The position numbers were made by a program, and so were the translations under genes. From positions 1 through 13,957 of the forward strand of contig CABPSV020000540.1 of NCBI GenBank assembly GCA_902459845.2: a stretch of DNA of 13,957 nt, read 5' to 3'. Shown here one piece after another: positions 10,601 through 13,957 of this stretch; positions within the stretch are counted from its first letter, which is position 1; each line of letters opens with the position of its first letter. Source of the DNA: Hepatocystis sp. ex Piliocolobus tephrosceles (taxonomy: Eukaryota; Apicomplexa; Aconoidasida; Haemosporida; Plasmodiidae). Below the pieces are notes generated by a model. The model was given only the letters and a program-made list of their open reading frames with translations. It made no database searches and had not been told where the DNA came from.

Positions 10601-13600
10601 AATAATTATTACTAATTTTATCAGTGTTAATTATATCAGTGTTAATTATATCAGTGTTAATTATATCGGTGTTAATTATATCGGTGTTAATTATATCGGT
10701 GTTAATTATATCGTCATATATATTTGTCCCTTCTTTTGTCCTTCTTTTCGTCCTCTCTTTTGTCCTACTTTTCGTCCCTTTTTTTGTTGTATCTACTGTT
10801 TCATCTTTTGTATTATGTATGGACTGTTTGTTTTTTATTTTTAATTTTGCGAGCGATGTTACACTTGATTCTGACTTATCAGAACCTTCTCCACTGGATT
10901 TTGCTGTGCTTGATAAATCTTCTTCTTCACTATCACCATCATCACTATCACCTTCATCACTTTCGTCATTGCTACTATCACCTTTGCTACTTTCGTCATT
11001 GCTACTTTCGTCATTGCTACTATCACCTTTGCTACTATCACCTTTGCTACTATCACCTTTGCTACTTTCGTCATTGCTACTTTCGTCATTGCTACTTTCG
11101 TAACTGCTATTTTCCTCATGGCTGTTATTGTTGGAACTATCGACATCGCTACTTTTTCCATAACTGTTATCACTATTCTCACCACTTTCGCTGTCTATAC
11201 TTAAATAACTTGAGTCTGTATATTCATTCATTTCGTCTAGATATACATTTTCCTTTTCAATATTATCTTTTATATTTATCTTTAATATATTTTTTTCTTG
11301 TTCTTCACTATATTTACCTATCTTACTTTGTTTACTTCGCTTGTTATGTTTATTTTTTTTAACAATTGTATCACTTTTTATTTTTTTACTTTTTTTATCA
11401 TTTTTAACCTTTTCACTATCTTGTCTAGACTCTCCATTTTTTTCTGAATTGCTACTTACAGTTTTATTAATATTTGAACCATCGCTTTCTTTTGATATAT
11501 CCTTCTGTTCATTATTTTTTAAAACTGTATAATCTAAGTCTGTTTGTTTGTTACTTATATGTATGTTTTCCTTATGACTGGGGTTTCCCTTTTTAAATTC
11601 GCTTAAAAGTTGTTTGTAAATGTAATTTAATTCTTTTTTTTCTATCGAATCATCCCTAAAAATAAAAAATAAAATAAACAATAAAAAATAAAATAAAAAA
11701 TAAAATAAACAATAAAAAATAAAATAAACAATAAAAAATAAAATAAACAATAAAAAATAAAATAAACAATAAAAAATAAAATAAAATAAACAATAAAAAA
11801 TAAAATAAAAAATAAAATTTAGTGAAGCGTTATAAAATAATGGAAAAAAAAAAAAAAAAAAAAAAACTAGATACAAACAAAGCACATGTACATATATGCA
11901 TGTATGTATGCCCCAAATGAAAACTATGTCTACATATTTTTTTATTTTTTTTTTTTTCCCAGTTCTAACCCTTCTGTTTTGTAATTTTCCAAAACGATAC
12001 AAAAAGTAGGGAACATGTTTTTAAAGAAGTTCGACATAACTATGTTTTTATTTTCTATCATCAATTCATTCGTTTTTATTTTTTCATCATTATCAATAAT
12101 GTTTTTCATACAATTTAAATTTAAAAAGTATACATAATTTATATCATCAAGGTAGGATAGTGCTTTTAACTTTAACAAAAATTCATATACATATTCAAAA
12201 TAATATTCGTTTAAAAATAAAACATATCCATTATTCTTAGATATAATCGTTACCATATATTCTAATGTCAAATCTAACATTTGTTTAAAGGGAATACTAT
12301 AACCATTTTGTAATTTATTATTAATTAATTTTCCTAAGGGAGATAAAAATTTTGTTTCTATTTTTATATTTTTTTTTAACACTATAAATGGTTCAATAAA
12401 TTCAATTTTTAATCTTTTAACTAACTTGTATATTTTTTTGTTTGGTTTGGATAAAATTATAAAATTGTCTTTGCTTTTTTTTTTATTTATTTTTATAAAT
12501 GTTTTCATTTTTTTTGTATCTTCGGTATATACGAAGTGAACAATGCTTTGTCTGGAAAGTTTATCGTGCAACTCGTTTTGTTCAATTTCTTGTAAATCTG
12601 TTAGTAATAATATATTATCCTCTTTTTTTTGCAACTCACTTTTATCAACCATTTTTGTATCTTTCTTCATGTTTGTATATGGTTGGTCATATTTTTTTAC
12701 TTTCGCACTTGTATGATCATATTTGATAAAACCCTTACATAACTTATCGTCTTCATCACCACCATCACCATCATCACCACCATCACCATCACCATCACCA
12801 TCATCATCATCACCTTCATCACCTTCATCACCATCTTTGAACTCGTTAAGCAACACACTCCTCTTTATTCCTCCTGCTTTTTGATTCTCCAACACATTTT
12901 TACTTCCTACCATTCCATCCAATACGTCGTTTTTTGTTTTATGACTAGTAAATAATTTATTTTCATTTTTGTCCATATTTGTATAATTTTTGTCACTTAT
13001 ATTTTTCATACTTTCATCTCCAATCATTACCTTATTATCTATTTTTTTACTATCAAATAATTTTTTTTTTTTCTTTTCTTCATTTAGTTCATTTTTTATT
13101 ATTGATACTTTCTTACTAACAGCAGTACCCGGTACAACAAAATCTTTTTTAATTTTTTCCTTCCCCATAATTTGTTTCCCCATAATTTGTTTCTCCATAT
13201 TTTGTTTCTCCATATTTTGTTTCTCCATATTTTGTTTCTCCATATTTTGTTTCTCCATATTTTGTTTCGCCATATTTTGTTTCTCCATATTTTGTTTCGC
13301 CATATTTTGTTTATCTATTTGCTCCTTTTCCGTTTTTTCCTTTTCCGTTTTTTCCTTGTCCGTTTTTGTCTTGTCCGTTTTTTCCTTTTCCGTTTTTTCC
13401 TTGTCCGTTTTTGTCTTGTCCGTTTTTTCCTTTTCTATTGATTCGTCGATTTTGTTTTTATTCACCAAGCTAGCACTGCTTTGGGTATCTAATATGTTTA
13501 ATAAGTCTTTTACATCTGAAAAAATAATTTTTTTTAATTTATTTTGTTCATATTTAAAACTGTTTACATCTTTTTGGTTGTACATCGTTGGTTTTAGATT

Positions 13601-13957
13601 ATGCGTCACATCTTGTTGTTTCCGTTTGTTTGGTAGTAAGTTATGTTTTCCGTTTTGTAGTAAGCCATTCTGTTCATTATATAACTGTCCTATATGTTCA
13701 TTATATAACTGTCCATTATGTTCCTTATATAACTGTCCATTATGTTCCTTATATAACTGTCCATTATGTTCCTTATATAACTGTCCATTTTGTTCCTTAT
13801 ATAACTGTCCATTATGTTCCTTATATAACTGTCCATTATGTTCCTTATATAACTGTCCATTATGTTCCTTATATAACTGTCCATTATGTTCCTTATATAA
13901 CTGTCCATTATGTTCCTTATATAACTGTCCATTTTGTTCCTTATATAACTGTCCATT
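4278..13957 (-). CDS. AK9-family (adenylate kinase 9-like) protein, two exons, 5' end outside window
   Basis: Exon 1 is 13957-11970, open to the window edge; exon 2 is 11655-4278, ending in TAG. Together they give at least 3,121 residues. The join (two bases GG, then G) makes a Gly codon and keeps the frame. The order of parts is: repeats, AK-like unit 1, acidic linker, CPV module 1, AK-like 2, module 2, AK-like 3, module 3, AK-like 4, modules 4 and 5, conserved tail. This matches AK9, which is about 1,900 residues in humans; the extra length here is low-complexity insertion between domains. Canonical P-loops (GxxxxGK[ST]) are absent at all four expected places, so phosphotransfer is unlikely. 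A ciliary or flagellar scaffold role is inferred from the family. The GTG at 13609 is only an internal Val codon. Family assignment rests on pattern recognition, not on a search. Confidence 0.78.
4773..5140 (-). other. CPV modules 4 and 5 of the AK9-like protein
   Basis: Two modules stand next to each other without an AK unit between them. Module 4 (about 4988-5139) reads FCLVTYKKKS, HYNGKFYLATT, FEESPDTYI. Module 5 (about 4773-4919) reads FCLVSLIEEN, KFENKFYLFKN, FVCNHTKYL. Both have Cys-Leu-Val instead of Cys-Pro-Val. The tandem pair near the C-terminus is an AK9 hallmark. Confidence 0.7.
5476..5585 (-). repeat. 24-bp coding repeat (DKQKTEIK)
   Basis: TTTATCC landmarks at 5481, 5505, 5529 and 5553 are exactly 24 bp apart. 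The unit encodes DKQKTEIK or DKQKTEKK. It lies between AK-like unit 4 and CPV module 4. Confidence 0.87.
5670..6010 (-). other. AK-like unit 4 (degenerate)
   Basis: PFVFIYSYTEINLLYTELI (about 5950-6007) takes the P-loop position and has no Gly-Lys-Thr. ITDDMIIELLLIRI matches the AK helix 'DE.....L...'. HGCILYNLPYNKKQLDKL (about 5735-5790) replaces the usual Gly-x-Val-x-Asp-Gly-Phe-Pro. LPQLVFIIGQDV follows as the next strand. Despite the lost catalytic residues this is the easiest unit to recognise. Confidence 0.7.
6033..6175 (-). other. CPV module 3 (Cys-less) of the AK9-like protein
   Basis: Reads FYSPVNVDGIVD, then ILLYNNFLFYFKNENEL, then HYLS. It keeps the Pro-Val and the Tyr-x-x-x-x-Tyr pattern but has Ser where modules 1 and 2 have Cys. 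From memory, the third module of human AK9 also lacks this Cys. Confidence 0.65.
6455..6585 (-). repeat. 15-bp coding repeat (DKNGV)
   Basis: About nine tandem 15-bp units encode DKNGV, with DKNGI, DENRV and DKNRV variants at the ends. Central copies are identical at the DNA level, which points to recent slippage or unequal exchange. It lies in the linker after AK-like unit 3. Confidence 0.87.
6690..7740 (-). other. AK-like unit 3 (degenerate)
   Basis: RILLLSDYGCTFDEYIDGIL (about 7650-7712) is the first strand and P-loop position; the loop reads SDYGCTFDEY, without Gly-Lys-Ser/Thr. The later strand EYAFLS lacks Asp-Gly-x-Pro. PELVIYLRLDASTFLNRL (about 6725-6785) matches the AK segment 'PD.VI.L..D......R.'. 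Lys-rich helix and repeats follow. Confidence 0.65.
7108..7157 (-). repeat. 12-bp coding repeat (NSGD)
   Basis: Three in-frame units, NSGDNSGDNSGE, lie in a hydrophilic insertion within AK-like unit 3. Confidence 0.75.
7740..7890 (-). other. CPV module 2 of the AK9-like protein
   Basis: Begins VYCPFILKKYKW, continues with KLVYNNKLNYIS, and ends LQFAQNKYYF. It is followed at once by VPPLRILLLS, the start of AK-like unit 3. The link from module through a Pro-Pro stretch to the AK strand is the arrangement I know from AK9. Confidence 0.68.
8893..8968 (-). repeat. 18-bp coding repeat (DQDKNN)
   Basis: Four tandem copies of an 18-bp unit encode NNDQDK and follow directly on the NNE array, so the two arrays form one Asn-rich insertion. 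Confidence 0.87.
8959..9115 (-). repeat. 9-bp coding repeat (NNE)n
   Basis: The plus-strand 9-bp unit GTTGTTTTC repeats about 17 times with a few Asp or Lys exchanges, giving (NNE)n. It lies inside AK-like unit 2 between its P-loop strand and its GxP strand. Antisense frames are open (Val/Phe, Thr/Lys) purely because of the repeat. Confidence 0.88.
9540..9685 (-). other. CPV module 1 of the AK9-like protein
   Basis: Starts FCPVSY, continues to YKNKIYMLSS, and ends FLRYPNFY. The spacing is Cys-Pro-Val, about 15-20 residues, Tyr-x-x-Lys-x-Tyr, about 10 residues, Phe-x-x-x-Pro-x-x-Tyr. This short module precedes AK repeats in AK9 proteins and resembles a YHS-type fold without the metal ligands. 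The resemblance to YHS is my inference. Confidence 0.7.
9759..9880 (-). repeat. 36-bp coding repeat (RTNTESTESDHS)
   Basis: The TATGGTCACTC-type landmark falls at 9761, 9797 and 9833, exactly 36 bp apart, and a fourth partial copy follows. It encodes a 12-residue unit rich in Thr, Ser and Glu, placed just before CPV module 1. Confidence 0.85.
10618..10713 (-). repeat. 15-bp coding repeat (DIINT pentapeptide)
   Basis: Six tandem units on the plus strand encode DIINT. The only change is a synonymous Thr codon: ACT in the copies to the left, ACC in those to the right. This suggests recent expansion from two variants. Confidence 0.88.
10920..11110 (-). repeat. 15-bp Ser/Asp/Glu coding repeat (SNDES / SKGDS)
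   Basis: Pentapeptides SNDES, SKGDS and related DEGDS and DDGDS follow one another in frame, about eleven units. The region is acidic and Ser-rich, lies between AK-like unit 1 and CPV module 1, and offers many possible casein-kinase-type phosphorylation sites (an inference from composition). Confidence 0.85.
11656..11969 (-). other. Intron of the AK9-like gene (314 bp)
   Basis: On the minus strand the donor reads GG|GTTAGA (GT at 11969-11968) and the acceptor reads TTTTTAG|GGATGA (AG at 11657-11656). Exon 1 ends after two bases of a codon and exon 2 starts with one, so the phases agree. The other two GT sites between 12000 and 11968 do not fit the frame of this acceptor. The interior is T-rich on the coding strand and holds a 23-base homopolymer and a 19-bp tandem repeat. 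Reading through instead would encode poly-Phe and Phe/Leu/Tyr repeats, which is implausible. The donor GTTAGA is weaker than the usual GTA-type donor. Confidence 0.8.
11662..11815. repeat. 19-bp minisatellite inside the intron
   Basis: The plus-strand unit is AAATAAACAATAAAAAATA. The single C of each unit falls at 11710, 11729, 11748 and 11767, exactly 19 bp apart, with further copies at 11679 and 11791 offset by small insertions. On the transcribed strand it is a run of T with A and one G per unit, and it leads directly into the splice acceptor. Confidence 0.85.
11990..12480 (-). other. AK-like unit 1 (degenerate) in exon 1
   Basis: The beta-strand plus loop FIILSKPNKKIYKLVK (about 12418-12463) sits where adenylate kinases have their P-loop. 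The Gly, Gly-Lys and Ser/Thr positions are replaced by Ser, Lys-Ile and Tyr. It is followed by FLSPLGKLINNKLQNGYSIP, which resembles the 'T.LG..I...L..G..IP' NMP-binding helix of AK domains. Next come NGYVLFLN, in place of the D-G-F-P strand, and YVYFLNLNC. The fold looks kept and the active site lost. Confidence 0.7.
12748..12836 (-). repeat. Gly/Asp coding repeat
   Basis: A CATCAC-type repeat on the plus strand encodes alternating Gly and Asp (GDGDGDGGDDGDGG and relatives) in exon 1. It is a strongly acidic linker before the first AK-like unit. Confidence 0.8.
13162..13311 (-). repeat. 15-bp coding repeat (KQNME pentapeptide)
   Basis: Ten tandem 15-bp units encode KQNME, KQNMA and, at the downstream end of the array, KQIMG. 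Periodicity is exact and in frame. It lies N-terminal to the first AK-like unit and is probably disordered. Confidence 0.85.
13321..13436 (-). repeat. Lys/Glu/Thr/Asp coding repeat (KTDKTKTDKEKTEKE)
   Basis: A 45-bp higher-order unit made of shorter KTxK and KTEKE blocks, present about two and a half times in exon 1. It is highly charged and probably disordered or coiled. Confidence 0.8.
13666..13957 (-). repeat. 24-bp coding repeat, octapeptide GQLYKEHN
   Basis: The plus-strand unit ATAACTGTCC... recurs every 24 bp from 13681 to 13945, giving 11 complete copies and a twelfth cut by the window edge, plus a degenerate copy at the left. Read in the frame of the AK9-like exon it encodes GQLYKEHN, with His/Gln and Lys/Asn exchanges, and no stop occurs down to the main body of exon 1. 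Another frame (MDSYIRNI) is open too, but it does not join the conserved gene. Confidence 0.85.

Noticed and set aside
11942..12002. Frameshift in a poly-A run joining the two minus-strand frames without an intron
   Set aside because: Reading on would translate a 23-base T run and the 19-bp repeats as poly-Phe and Phe/Leu/Tyr repeats. A phase-matched intron is simpler.
13162..13311. CRISPR-like spacing of 15-bp units
   Set aside because: Units are directly adjacent without unique spacers and encode an in-frame pentapeptide in a eukaryotic gene.
13690..13956. Minus-strand repeat protein MDSYIRNI...
   Set aside because: It is an out-of-frame reading of the 24-bp array. The GQLYKEHN frame is continuous with the conserved exon, so this one is a shadow.

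Overview
The window looks like nuclear DNA of a malaria parasite (Plasmodium or a close haemosporidian). It is extremely A/T-rich, with A or T homopolymers of 20-39 bases between genes, a short T-rich intron ending in TTTTTAG, and long proteins full of in-frame Asn/Lys/Asp/Glu repeats. No bacterial signals, RNA genes, transposons or CRISPR arrays are visible. I cannot name the species.

Layout: 1-1442 is noncoding A/T-rich DNA upstream of gene 1. Gene 1 (+, 1443-3590) encodes a 715-residue protein: signal peptide, a 50-residue basic leader without acidic residues, an Asp-rich repeat region, an unrecognised middle domain, TPR-like helices and a C-terminal PDZ domain. The leader is typical of apicoplast targeting. 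3591-4277 is a convergent intergenic region. Gene 2 (-, 4278 to beyond 13957) fills the rest. It reads as two exons, 13957-11970 and 11655-4278, separated by a 314-bp intron, and its 5' end lies outside the window. At least 3,121 residues are visible.

Gene 2 is best explained as a protein of the adenylate kinase 9 (AK9) family. It has four AK-like units alternating with five short 'CPV...Y.GK.Y' modules and a conserved C-terminal tail, in AK9 order, with long low-complexity inserts in the linkers. All four P-loop positions have lost the glycines and the Lys-Ser/Thr needed to bind nucleotide phosphates, so the protein is probably a pseudo-kinase scaffold. AK9 relatives in other eukaryotes are linked to cilia and flagella, so a role in the male-gamete axoneme is a reasonable but unproven guess.

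The two genes converge tail to tail. Nothing in the sequence suggests a shared pathway. The main points of interest are the degenerate AK9 array, the candidate apicoplast TPR-PDZ protein, the stacked upstream ATGs in front of gene 1, and the edge repeat that turns out to be in frame with gene 2.
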